Assembly (NCBI GenBank): GCA_014360655.1
Contig: JACIXC010000014.1
Location: 22,990 to 86,989 of the forward strand
Length of the DNA stretch: 64,000 bases
Source: Actinomycetota bacterium
GTDB taxonomy: Bacteria > Actinomycetota > Geothermincolia > Geothermincolales > RBG-13-55-18
Direction: 5' to 3'
The stretch's first letter is position 1, and the number at the start of each line of letters is the position of its first letter. Positions 16,198-24,347 of the stretch are shown here, piece after piece. A program made the position numbers and the translations under genes. Below the pieces are notes generated by a model. That model was not told the origin of the DNA. It ran no database searches and worked only from the letters and a program-made list of their open reading frames with translations.

Positions 16198-17481
16198 TCA
16201 GCGGCCGACGCCTTCGTAGGTGAAGCCGAGTCGGCGGACGGAAAGGGGCTCTAGGCAGTTGCGGGTGTCCAGGATCTCCCTGCGGCGCATGAGCTCCCCC
16301 ACGGCGCGGAAGTCCTGCAGCTTGAACTCCTCCCAGTCGGTGAGGATGAGCAGTAGGTCCGCGTCCCGCACGGCGTCCAGGGCGCTCTCCGCGCACTCCA
16401 GGCCGGGGAAAGCGAGGCGGGCGTTCTCCATGGCGTGGGGGTCGTAGGCGCGCACTCGCGCCCCGCGCTCCGCGAGCATGCGCACGATCTCCATGGCTGG
16501 AGATTCGCGCACGTCGTCGGTGCCGGCCTTGAAAGCCAGGCCCCAGGCGGCGATGGTTTTCCCTTCCAGCTCTCCCAGGCGGCCCTCCACCTTCCTCACC
16601 ATGAGCTCCATCTGCTCCCGGTTGACCTGCATGACCCCCTCCAGGAGGTAGAAGTTATACCCGTGCTCGCGCGCGATCTCGATGAGGGCCCGGCAGTCCT
16701 TGGGGAAGCAGGAGCCCCCGAACCCCGGGCCGGAGCGCAGGAACTCGAAGCCTATGCGGCGGTCGTACCCCATACCCAGGGCCACCTCCTTCACGTCGGC
16801 GTCCACCGCCTCGCAGATGTTGGCGATGGCGTTGATGAAGGAGACCTTGGTGGCCAGGAAGGCGTTGGAGGCGTACTTTATCATCTCCGCGCTGGCGGGG
16901 TCGGTGATGAGGAGGGGGGCGTTCAGGGGGCGGTAGAGCTCGGCCATGATCCCCGCCGCCCGCTGGCTGTCGGTGCCGACTACGATGCGGTCGGGGTGCA
17001 TGAAGTCCCGCACCGCCGTACCCTCGCGCAGGAACTCGGGGTTGCTGACCACGTCGAACTCCTCGCCCCCGGACAGCTCGCGGACGATCCTCTCCACCAG
17101 GCGGGTGGAGCCCACGGGCATGGTGCTCTTGTTGACGATGACCTTGTAGCCGTCGATGCCCGCGGCGATCTCCTCCGCCGCCTCCCGCACGTGGGTCAGG
17201 TCCGCGCTCCCGTCCTCGCCCTGGGGGGTGCCCACGGTGATGAAGACTATCTCCGACCGGCGCACCGCCTCGCGGGTGTCGGTGGTGAAGGCCAGGTTGC
17301 CGCCCAGGTGGCGGGAGAGGAGCTCCGGCAGCCCGACCTCGAAGATGCCCGCCTCGCCCTTCTCCAGGCGCGCCACCTTTGCGGGGTCCTTGTCGACGCC
17401 CATGACCTCGTGACCGAGGTCGGCGAAACAGGCGCCGGTGACCAGGCCCACGTATCCCGTGCCGATGACCGTTATTCGCAT
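16198..17481 (-). CDS. ugd: UDP-glucose 6-dehydrogenase
   Basis: 427 residues. The N-terminal Rossmann motif MRITVIGTGYVGLVTGACFADLGHEV binds NAD. NKSTMPVGST, NPEFLREG, the linker PASAEMIKYASNAFLATKVSF and the catalytic Cys in GPGFGGSCFPKD follow. The C-terminal domain has AWGLAFKAGTDDVRESPA. It oxidises UDP-glucose to UDP-glucuronate, a precursor for acidic surface polysaccharides. The ATG at 17481 begins exactly at the Rossmann strand and follows a GGAGAG site; a longer frame to 17604 is not needed. It is transcribed opposite to the glycosyltransferase genes that follow and probably supplies that cluster. Confidence 0.94.
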   Translation of the reverse strand: MRITVIGTGYVGLVTGACFADLGHEVMGVDKDPAKVARLEKGEAGIFEVGLPELLSRHLGGNLAFTTDTREAVRRSEIVFITVGTPQGEDGSADLTHVREAAEEIAAGIDGYKVIVNKSTMPVGSTRLVERIVRELSGGEEFDVVSNPEFLREGTAVRDFMHPDRIVVGTDSQRAAGIMAELYRPLNAPLLITDPASAEMIKYASNAFLATKVSFINAIANICEAVDADVKEVALGMGYDRRIGFEFLRSGPGFGGSCFPKDCRALIEIAREHGYNFYLLEGVMQVNREQMELMVRKVEGRLGELEGKTIAAWGLAFKAGTDDVRESPAMEIVRMLAERGARVRAYDPHAMENARLAFPGLECAESALDAVRDADLLLILTDWEEFKLQDFRAVGELMRRREILDTRNCLEPLSVRRLGFTYEGVGR

Positions 17482-17873
17482 CTCTCCGTCCGCCTCGTTC
17501 CGTTCCCCTTGCGGTATCCGCCTCCGCGAGAGGAAGCTCGCGCCGTTCATCCCCTCGCTCGCTTCCTGCCAGCAAGCATAAACCCTTCCCCGCCGCCATT
17601 TCAAACCGTTCCGGAGCCCGGGCGCACTCTCCTTTGCGATCTTTTCGCATGGGAAGAAGGGGCGTCACGCCGCCCGGCCGCGAGCTTGCCACGCGCTCGC
17701 CGCAATATATAAGCTGACTGGTGTGGGAGCCGACCGGCGCGGAAACGCCGTGGACGCAGCTGGGACAAAGAGCATGATGCGCGTTTCCTTGTCTCCCGGC
17801 TGGAGCTGACCGGCGCGGAAACGCCGTGGACGCAACGGAAACAGAGCGGTAGGGGAACGGCGGAAGGGTAACG
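17482..17873. repeat. Intergenic region with two 27-bp direct repeats
   Basis: Between the divergent ugd and lipoprotein genes, the 27-bp word beginning GACCGGCGCGGAAACGCCG occurs at 17732-17758 and 17808-17834, 76 bp apart. Each copy is preceded by GGAGC plus one variable base. Each contains GGCG-cggaaa-CGCC, a small hairpin. Paired operators or a duplicated RNA hairpin are possible. No ORF is supported. Confidence 0.75.
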
Positions 17874-18752
17874 GTGCGGAGAGAGAGCCGGCGGTATCGA
17901 GACGGCGCGAGGTATTGCGGCGTCGCCCGCGGAAGGCCGCTGCGCCTTTCCGTTTTCGCTGCCGCGCTCGCGCTGTCGGCGGCGCCGGTGATAGGCGGCT
18001 GCGGCGGCGGGAAAAGCCCCGCGGAGTGGCTGAGCGCGTGCGGGAAGGCGGTCAGCGAATACGCGGCGGCTGGCGGCTACCTCCATTTTGTGCAGGAATC
18101 GACGAACGTCGTGCGCACCGCCCAGGGCATCCTCGAGGAGTGGTTCAAGGCCGAGGGCGACATCATCCTTCCCGGGCGCGAGAGATACGAGTACCGCCAG
18201 GAGTTGAGGAGTTCGCTGCAGCCGGGGGAGGAGGCCGTGAACGCCTTCTCGTACATCACCGTGGACGGAGGTAAGACCGCTTACGTGATGGGGGAGAGGC
18301 TGTCCGCCGAGCTGGGGGTGATGGGCTGGGTGCATTACACGCCGCCGCAGGGCCAGTCGCGTTTCCTGGACTACCCGAAGCTCATGGAAAGGGTGACCGG
18401 GATTAGAGGAAGCGTGGAGTGGCTGGGTTACGAGGAGGTGCAGGGCGTTCGCTGCGCCTACCTGTCGCTGCGCGCGAGTGGGCGGGAGCTCGTCGACATG
18501 AGGCTGCAGGAAGACCCCGCGCTGCTGGAGAAGTACCCGGAGCTCGGGGAAGGGGAGTACGCGGGGGAGATGGCCGTGAGGTTGTGGATCTCCGTGGAGA
18601 GCGGCCTGCCCGTGCGCATGATCATGGAGACCGACTCCGGCGAGGAAGGCGAAGTGTCCGTCTCCGGCAGGATGGAGCTGGTCTTCTCCGGGTATCACGG
18701 GAGCCCGCCTTCCTCCATAGAGGCGCCGGCGACGTTCACCGAGGCGGGGTGA
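17874..18752 (+). CDS. Lipoprotein, LolA/LppX-like fold
   Basis: 292 residues. A basic N-terminus and hydrophobic segment (LSVFAAALALSAAPV) end in IGGCGGG, a lipobox with Cys near residue 43. The mature part (FVQESTNVVRTAQGILEEWFKAEGDIILP, ISVESGLPVRMIMETDSG, GRMELVFSGYHGSPPSSIEAP) resembles the LppX/LprG/LolA half-barrel family of lipid-binding lipoproteins in pattern and ending. That suggests transport or sensing of a lipid-linked molecule at the cell surface. The start is GTG at 17874 with a weak site AAGGGTAACG. It lies beside the polysaccharide genes. The family assignment is tentative. Confidence 0.65.
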   Translation: MRRESRRYRDGARYCGVARGRPLRLSVFAAALALSAAPVIGGCGGGKSPAEWLSACGKAVSEYAAAGGYLHFVQESTNVVRTAQGILEEWFKAEGDIILPGRERYEYRQELRSSLQPGEEAVNAFSYITVDGGKTAYVMGERLSAELGVMGWVHYTPPQGQSRFLDYPKLMERVTGIRGSVEWLGYEEVQGVRCAYLSLRASGRELVDMRLQEDPALLEKYPELGEGEYAGEMAVRLWISVESGLPVRMIMETDSGEEGEVSVSGRMELVFSGYHGSPPSSIEAPATFTEAG

Positions 18753-18800
18753 GCGCCCGGGACGCTTCCCCGGAGGCGGGACGGGCGCGGCGTCCCCGGC

Positions 18801-18809
18801 TGGTATAAT
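18801..18809 (+). promoter_or_regulatory. Extended -10 promoter (TGGTATAAT)
   Basis: TG-G-TATAAT with no clear -35; the expected start is near 18816. It precedes the small transporter gene (18968) and the glycosyltransferases behind it. The same GCTGGTATAAT word appears ahead of tRNA-Pro. Confidence 0.6.
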
Positions 18810-18967
18810 GTGCTCGGACGTGTCGGTGCCGCGGTGCCCGGCGCGGCGTTTGCGAAGGTACCAGGGGCGGCCGGGAAAAGCCGGTTTGCGCGGCCGGCCG
18901 GGGAGAGGGAGGAGACGGGTCGCATGCGGGCATGGCAGGTGCCGTTCCGTGAGGTCAAGGAGGGACG

Positions 18968-19387
18968 ATGGAAGCAGCCGTAAAACCGATGTCCTACGTT
19001 CTCATACTGGTGAGCGTGGGGCTGGCCATCAGCGGGCAGATATGCCTGCGGCGCGGTATGGGTGAGGTTAAGGAACGCACGGGCATGGGGGCGGGAGAAC
19101 TGCTCAAGAAGCCCGCCACCTTCGTCAGGGAGATCGTCACCACCTGGCTGGTGGTACTGGGGCTGGTCATCTTCGTGACCTCTGCGATGTTCTGGCTCAT
19201 CGTCCTCACCGACGTGCCCCTGGGGGTGGCCTACCCCTTCGTCAGCCTCACCTACATCGTGGTCATGCTCTACGACAGGTTCTTCGAATCCCGCGAAATC
19301 ATCGCGCTGAACTGGCTGGGGGTGGCGGCAATAGTGGCAGGCATCATCCTCATCAACTGGGGACAGTGGACCCAGGCGGCCCCCTGA
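18968..19387 (+). CDS. Small four-helix EamA/SMR-type membrane transporter
   Basis: 139 residues with four predicted membrane helices, roughly 10-26, 57-78, 83-100 and 114-133. It has the SMR/EamA pattern SGQICLRRGMGEV in helix 1, VPLGVAYPFVSLTYIVVML and a final GVAAIVAGIILINWG. Its closest functional analogues are the ArnE/ArnF-like half-size transporters that move lipid-linked sugars across the membrane. Its place directly before three glycosyltransferases favours that role over multidrug export. The ATG at 18968 follows CAAGGAGGGACG. The substrate is inferred only. Confidence 0.75.
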   Translation: MEAAVKPMSYVLILVSVGLAISGQICLRRGMGEVKERTGMGAGELLKKPATFVREIVTTWLVVLGLVIFVTSAMFWLIVLTDVPLGVAYPFVSLTYIVVMLYDRFFESREIIALNWLGVAAIVAGIILINWGQWTQAAP

Positions 19388-19444
19388 GCGGCGAGCCCGT
19401 CGCCGGGTGAAGGAAGAAGAAGGGCGAGGGATGAAGGGCGCAAG

Positions 19445-20608
19445 ATGAAGGTATTCTTCGACGGGACGCCCTTTCTGCTGGAGAAGACGGGCATAGGCCA
19501 TTACACGCAGCAGCTCATCTCCCACCTCCTGCTGGAGGACGCGGACCTGGAGGTCGGCCTCTTCGCCCTGTCACTGCGCAGGGGCCGGCGGCTGCGCAGG
19601 GAGGCGCCGGATTTTCCGGGCATGGAGGTGAAAGGGTATAACCTGCCGGCCAACTTCCTCTATTATACCTGGTGGAGCCGCACCGGGATGCTGCCCGCCG
19701 AATCCCTCCTCGGCGACTTCGACATCTTCCATGCCACGAATTACCAAGCGCCCGCGCTGCGCAGCGCCCGCCTCGTCTCCACCGTGCACGACATCAACTT
19801 CGTGCGTTTCCCGGAGATGCAGAGCAAGGGCATAAGGCGCTTCCTGCGTTCACTGCCGCAGTTACTGGAGAGGTCGCGCGTGGTGCTGGCGGACTCCCGC
19901 TTCACTGCCGAGGAGCTGCAGGACGTCTACCGCCTGGCGGAGGAAAAGGTGCACGTGGTCTACCCGGGCCTGAACCCCGTGTTCCTCAAGGCACCTTCCC
20001 CCGAGGAGATGGAGACGGCCCTGCGCGCCTACTGCCTGCAACCGCCCTACATCGCTTACATCGGCAACCTGCATCCGCGCAAGAACCTGGCCACCCTGGT
20101 GGAGGCGTTCAACCTGCTGCGGAGGCGGGGGTTGCGCCACAGGCTGGCGGTGATCGGGGGAGGGGGTTTGGGGAGGCTGAACAACATCGAGTACAACAAG
20201 CTCAGCCGGCGGGTGGCGGACCTGGGGTTGCGGGAGGAGGTGATCTTCACCGGGTACGTTCCGGACGAGAGGTTGAAGTCGCTCCTCGTCCAGGCGGACA
20301 TGCTGGTGTTCCCCTCCATATACGAGGGCTTCGGCCTGCCGCCCCTGGAGGCCATGGCCTGCGGGGTGCCTGTCATCACCTCCCGCCGCGCCTCCCTTCC
20401 CGAGGTGGTGGGAGACGCCGCCCTGCTGCTCGACGACCCGCTGGACGCGGAGGAGATCGCGGACAAGGTGGAGGGGCTTTTGGGGGACAGGGCCCTCCGC
20501 TCACGCCTGGTGGAGAAGGGGAGGGAACGGGCGCGCAGGTTCACCTGGAAGAAGGCGGCGCGCGAGGTGCGGGAGATATACTCCCGGGTGATGGAGAATC
20601 CCGGGTGA
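19445..20608 (+). CDS. Family 4 glycosyltransferase (mannosyltransferase-like)
   Basis: 387 residues of GT-B fold. It has KTGIGHYTQQLISHLL near the N-terminus, FHATNYQAP, STVHDINFVRFPEM, the inter-domain YIGNLHPRKNLATLVEAF, and the donor-site block YEGFGLPPLEAMACGVPVITSRRASLPEV. It resembles GT4 enzymes using GDP-mannose or a similar donor, which fits the GDP-mannose-type genes further along. The ATG at 19445 follows GGGATGAAGGGCGCAAG. It probably shares a transcript with the two GT2 genes after it. Acceptor and linkage are unknown. Confidence 0.88.
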   Translation: MKVFFDGTPFLLEKTGIGHYTQQLISHLLLEDADLEVGLFALSLRRGRRLRREAPDFPGMEVKGYNLPANFLYYTWWSRTGMLPAESLLGDFDIFHATNYQAPALRSARLVSTVHDINFVRFPEMQSKGIRRFLRSLPQLLERSRVVLADSRFTAEELQDVYRLAEEKVHVVYPGLNPVFLKAPSPEEMETALRAYCLQPPYIAYIGNLHPRKNLATLVEAFNLLRRRGLRHRLAVIGGGGLGRLNNIEYNKLSRRVADLGLREEVIFTGYVPDERLKSLLVQADMLVFPSIYEGFGLPPLEAMACGVPVITSRRASLPEVVGDAALLLDDPLDAEEIADKVEGLLGDRALRSRLVEKGRERARRFTWKKAAREVREIYSRVMENPG

Positions 20609-20618
20609 TGGAGGGGGC

Positions 20619-21626
20619 GTGAGCTTGCCGGCGCGGGATCACTCCAAGCGGGAGGGCGAGGGCGGCGCTTGCCGGGTGAGCCTGGTGGCCACGGTGCGCG
20701 ACGAGGAAGCGACCCTGTCCGAATGGTGGGACAGCATCCTGGCCCAGTCGCGTCTTCCGGACGAGGTGGTGGTGGTCGACGGCGGTTCCCGCGACGGCAC
20801 ATTGGAGGCGTTGAGGTCGCTCGCGCGGGAGGCCCCTTTTCCCGTGCGGCTGGAGGTGCTGCCGGGGAGCAACATCGCCCGGGGGCGCAACCGCGCCGTC
20901 TCCCTGGCGGGCGGCGACGTCATCGCCGTGAGCGACGCGGGATGCGTGCTCCACCCTCGCTGGCTGGAGAACCTCCTGGCGCCCATGGAAGCGGATCCCG
21001 GCGTGGAGCTGGTTGCCGGTTTTTACCAGCCGCTGGCGCGCGGTTGGTTCGAGCACCTGGCCGCCTGCGCCACCCTCCCGCTTCCCTGGGAGGTGAGGGA
21101 AGCTCGCTTCATGCCCTCCTCCCGCTCCCTCGCTTTCCGGCGCGAGGTGTGGGAGAAGGTGGGCGGGTACCCGGAATGGCTGCCCATAGGGGAGGACATG
21201 TACTTCAACCATTGCTGGAAAAGGCTGGGAATAAGGCACAGGCTCAACAAGGAGGCCCTGGTGTGGTGGAGGATGCGGCCCGACCTCCTCTCCCTGCTGC
21301 GCCAGTATTTCCTCTATGCGCGGGGGGACGGCGAGGCGGGCATGTACCCGCAGCGGCACGCCGTGCGCTTCCTGGCCTACGGCTGGCTGGCCTGCGTGGC
21401 GGCGACGGAGCGGGGACGTCGCCTGCGCGTGCCCACGGCCGCGGCGGCGGCGCTCTACGTGGGCCGGCGCTGGCTGCGCGTCCCCTTCCACATGAGGGGA
21501 AGGGGGGCGCTCGAGGGCGCCGCGGCCTTTTTCGCCCTGCCGGCGCTCCTCTTCCTCATCGACGCGGCGAAGATGGCGGGTTACCTCGCGGGCCTGCGGA
21601 GCAGGGCGGGGAGGGTCCGGCAATGA
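20619..21626 (+). CDS. Family 2 glycosyltransferase with C-terminal membrane segments
   Basis: 335 residues. The GT-A core has SLVATVRDEEATLSEWWDSI, EVVVVDGGSRDGT, GSNIARGRNRAV and the metal-binding region VSDAGCVLHPRWLENL. GGYPEWLPIGEDMYFNHCWKRLG has the acceptor-side ED motif. Hydrophobic segments near 240-265 and 290-315 suggest membrane association. The start is GTG at 20619 after GGAGGGGGC; its stop overlaps the next gene by 4 nt (ATGA), so the two glycosyltransferases are translationally coupled. It probably extends a lipid-linked surface glycan. Confidence 0.87.
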   Translation: MSLPARDHSKREGEGGACRVSLVATVRDEEATLSEWWDSILAQSRLPDEVVVVDGGSRDGTLEALRSLAREAPFPVRLEVLPGSNIARGRNRAVSLAGGDVIAVSDAGCVLHPRWLENLLAPMEADPGVELVAGFYQPLARGWFEHLAACATLPLPWEVREARFMPSSRSLAFRREVWEKVGGYPEWLPIGEDMYFNHCWKRLGIRHRLNKEALVWWRMRPDLLSLLRQYFLYARGDGEAGMYPQRHAVRFLAYGWLACVAATERGRRLRVPTAAAAALYVGRRWLRVPFHMRGRGALEGAAAFFALPALLFLIDAAKMAGYLAGLRSRAGRVRQ

Positions 21627-22486
21627 AGGTGGCCCCGGTGATCGTCAATTACAACACACGCGACGACCTGCGCCGCTGCCTTCTCTCCCTGGAGGAAAAG
21701 CTGGGCAGGCTGCCCGCGGTGGTGGTGGACAACGGCTCCACGGACGGGAGCCGGGAGATGGTGAGGGAAGAGTTCCCCTGGGTGAGACTGGCGGAGAACC
21801 CCGGCAATCCCGGCTACGCCTCCGCCTGCAACCTGGGCGTCAGGACGGCGCGGGAACCCTACGTCTTCATCCTCAACAGCGACGTGGAGTTCATACAGGG
21901 GGGGCTTGAGGAGGTCGTCTCCTACCTGGACGAGCATCCCGGGGTGGCGGCGCTGGGGCCGCTCGTGCTCAACGGCGACGGCAGCTTCCAGATGTCATGC
22001 CGCCGCTTCCCCTCCATGCTGGAGAACGTGGTGCACGGTTTCCTGGGGGAGCTGTGGCCGGACAACCCGTTTACCAGGTCCTACCAGATGAAGGACCTGG
22101 CCCGGGAGGAACCCTGCGAGGTGGACTGGGTCTCCGGCGCGGCCATGCTCCTGCGCCGGGAGGCGGCGCTCGACGTGGGGGGGTTCGACGAGGCTTATTT
22201 CATGTACGTGGAGGACGTGGACCTCTGCTGGCGCTTGCGCCGGGCCGGCTATAGCGTGGTCTTCCACCCCGCCTTCCGCCTGGTGCACCATATCGGCCGC
22301 ACCAGCTCCCAGCAGTCCACGCGCATGCTTTTCGAGCACCATCGCAGCATGTTCATCTTCTTCCGCCGCCGCTACCCGGGGTGGAGGGGACGCTTGCTCG
22401 CCCCGGTGGTGCTCACCGGGCTCGCGGCGAGGTTCCTGCTCACCCTGGCCGTGGGACGCGCACGCCGGAGGAGCGGGCGCGGGTGA
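21623..22486 (+). CDS. Family 2 glycosyltransferase (rhamnosyltransferase-like)
   Basis: 287 residues. It has VAPVIVNYNTRDDLRRCLLSL at the start, VVVDNGSTDGS, ENPGNPGYASACNLGVRTA, and ILNSDVEF with the DxD-type site. VSGAAMLLRREAALDVGGFDEAYFMYVEDVDLCWRLRRAGY is the hallmark of wall and capsule GT2 enzymes of the rhamnosyltransferase group. A hydrophobic C-terminal helix (LLAPVVLTGLAARFLLTLAV) suggests membrane attachment. The ATG at 21623 overlaps the upstream stop. A purine-rich spacer follows before the next gene. Confidence 0.88.
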   Translation: MKVAPVIVNYNTRDDLRRCLLSLEEKLGRLPAVVVDNGSTDGSREMVREEFPWVRLAENPGNPGYASACNLGVRTAREPYVFILNSDVEFIQGGLEEVVSYLDEHPGVAALGPLVLNGDGSFQMSCRRFPSMLENVVHGFLGELWPDNPFTRSYQMKDLAREEPCEVDWVSGAAMLLRREAALDVGGFDEAYFMYVEDVDLCWRLRRAGYSVVFHPAFRLVHHIGRTSSQQSTRMLFEHHRSMFIFFRRRYPGWRGRLLAPVVLTGLAARFLLTLAVGRARRRSGRG

Positions 22487-22690
22487 GCGCCGGAAAAGGG
22501 CGGCCGGGAAGGGCAGGGCGAAGGGAAGAAGAAGGGATTGGGGGCGACCGGGAAAGGGGGGCCGGAAAAGGAGGGGGAGCGCGCGGGGCGCGGGGAAAGG
22601 TCGAGGGAAAGGTCAGGGGAAGGTAGAGGGGAAGGGCGAGGACGGGGGTAAGGAATAGGGCAAGGAAGAGGAAAGAAAAAGGGAGGCCAC
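22487..22690 (+). other. Purine-rich intergenic tract
   Basis: About 200 bp made almost only of G and A on the plus strand (runs such as GGGAAGGGCAGGGCGAAGGG), ending in GGGAGGCCAC before the next ATG. Such a transcript would be largely unstructured and rich in ribosome-binding-like words. No gene is supported. Confidence 0.7.
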
Positions 22691-23650
22691 ATGGCCGAAC
22701 GGGCTCTGATCACCGGGGCTGACGGCTTCGTCGGCCGGCACCTGGCAGCCCACCTGCGCGAGCAGGGGGTGGAGGTGCTGGGGCTCGGACTGCATCCGCC
22801 CCAAGACCCCTCGGCATGGGAGCGCTGCCGCTACGAGGTCTGTGACGTCCTCGACCGCGATACGCTCCTCCGCCGCGTGGGCGAGTTCATGCCGCATTAC
22901 GTCTTTCACCTGGCGGCGCAGAGTTCGGTGCGCCGCTCCTGGGAGGAGCCGCGGCTCACCTACGAGATCGCGCTGCAGGGACAGGACAACGTCTTCGGCG
23001 CCTTGCGTGAATGCGGCCTGGACGCCGTGGTGCACGTCGCCTGCTCGGCGGAGGAATACGGGCACGTGGAGGAGGACGAGCTGCCCCTCACGGAGGAGCA
23101 CCCGCTGCGGCCGGCCAGCCCCTATGCCCTGAGCAAGGTGATGCAGGAGTTCCACGCCTCCTTCTGCCACCGCGTTTACGGCACGCGAGTGGTCGTCACG
23201 CGCGCCTTCAACATCATAGGCCCCGGCCAGTCGCCGGAGTTCGTGGCCTCGGACTTCGCGCGGCAGATCGCGGAGGCGGAAGTCGGCAGGAGGGAGCCTG
23301 TCATAAGGGTGGGGAACCTGGAGGCCAGGAGGGATTTCTCGGACGTGCGGGATCTCGCGGGCGTCTTCTGGTTGCTGGTGAGGAAGGGCGCGCCCGGCGG
23401 GGTGTACAACGTGTGCAGCGGCAGCGACCGCGCCATCCACGAGATACTCGACATCCTCCTCTCCCTGGGAAAGATCCCCATAAAGGTGGAAGTCGACCCG
23501 GGAAAGCTGCGGCCGGCCGACATCCCCGTGCTGAGGGGGGACAACCGCAGGCTCAGGGAGGCGACGGGCTGGTCGCCGTCCATTCCCCTCGAGCGCACCC
23601 TCGAGGACCTCCTGCGATGGTGGCGGGACGAGGTCGCGAGGGGAGCATGA
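22691..23650 (+). CDS. NAD(P)-dependent SDR epimerase/dehydratase, GDP-mannose 4,6-dehydratase/reductase type
   Basis: 319 residues of the extended SDR family. It has ALITGADGFVGRHLAAHL (nucleotide binding), FHLAAQSSVRRSWEEP, CSAEEYGHV with the Ser/Glu of the active site, and SPYALSKVMQEF with catalytic Tyr-x3-Lys. NVGN-like RVGNLEARRDFSDVRD and a C-terminal ATGWSPSIPLERTLEDLL follow. The sequence is of the GMD/RMD type, which makes GDP-4-keto-6-deoxymannose or GDP-rhamnose. A second relative lies at 25559, so one may be the dehydratase and the other the reductase. Start ATG 22691 after GGGAGGCCAC. Confidence 0.85.
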   Translation: MAERALITGADGFVGRHLAAHLREQGVEVLGLGLHPPQDPSAWERCRYEVCDVLDRDTLLRRVGEFMPHYVFHLAAQSSVRRSWEEPRLTYEIALQGQDNVFGALRECGLDAVVHVACSAEEYGHVEEDELPLTEEHPLRPASPYALSKVMQEFHASFCHRVYGTRVVVTRAFNIIGPGQSPEFVASDFARQIAEAEVGRREPVIRVGNLEARRDFSDVRDLAGVFWLLVRKGAPGGVYNVCSGSDRAIHEILDILLSLGKIPIKVEVDPGKLRPADIPVLRGDNRRLREATGWSPSIPLERTLEDLLRWWRDEVARGA

Positions 23651-23859
23651 AGCGTGGCCGTCGCGGCGGCGAGGTCCTCATCGCATGGAGGAGGTGGAGC
23701 GCGAGCCCGATGAGGGCGCAGCGGCGCGGGGGAGAAGGTCACCGGGGGCTGCAGGGCAACAACGGCCTCCACGGCGGCGAGGAGGCCGGCATGAAGGCGC
23801 CGTTTCGCGCGGGGGTTTTTAGGGATGTTGTATCGCCCTGTAGGCGCCTTCCGGCTTGA
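23647..23859 (+). CDS. Possible small ORF coupled to the SDR gene
   Basis: A 70-codon frame whose ATG overlaps the preceding stop (ATGA). It begins MKRGRRGGEVLIAWRRW and is basic and low in complexity. GC-rich DNA often holds such frames by chance, and no domain is recognised. It is listed only because of the coupling geometry. Confidence 0.2.
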   Translation: MKRGRRGGEVLIAWRRWSASPMRAQRRGGEGHRGLQGNNGLHGGEEAGMKAPFRAGVFRDVVSPCRRLPA

Positions 23860-24347
23860 AAAGGGTTGGGAGGCCACCCTATCATCCCGGCATGGCAAGC
23901 AAATTCGACACAAGGAGAAGAGTGATCTCCCGCACGTTCGGTCCAGGAACCATGGTACGACGCCTGACCGTGGCACGACGCCTGGTCGAGGAAGCGAAAG
24001 GGTGGAGTTTGATTAACCGCCCGTTCTTTCTATATATTGCTCTATGTCGCCACGTTGCCCGCGCCCTTCCTGCCGGGCCGACGCGGCAGCGGGGGTGAAA
24101 AGGGCGGCGCGCGGAGCGGAGGCCGGAGGGGATTGCGCGCGGAGCGGAGGCCGGAAGCGCGTCGCACGGCGGAGCGCGCCGGAGCGGTTTCCGGCCCTCG
24201 GGCGGCGATACGGCGGCGGGAGGCGGCATCACGGGAAGAACGCCCCGGGCGTGTTGTGGAGTTGCCGAAGGGGCCGCGACGAGGAGGCGTCTTCGGAACC
24301 GGGAGAACATCCCCTTGGGCGGCTCCCGTGGGAAGCGGAGGTGGAAG
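23860..24347. promoter_or_regulatory. Intergenic region with a promoter candidate
   Basis: TTGATT (24009-24014), 18 nt, TATATT (24033-24038) lies in a short AT-rich island and could drive the nucleotidyltransferase gene at 24348, leaving a leader of about 300 nt. Within that leader the word GCGCGCGGAGCGGAGGCCGG occurs twice in tandem (about 24108-24152). No other feature is visible. Confidence 0.4.

Noticed and set aside
23825..24016. 63-codon frame in the SDR-nucleotidyltransferase gap
   Set aside because: No ribosome-binding site, no domain, and overlapping alternative frames of similar quality.
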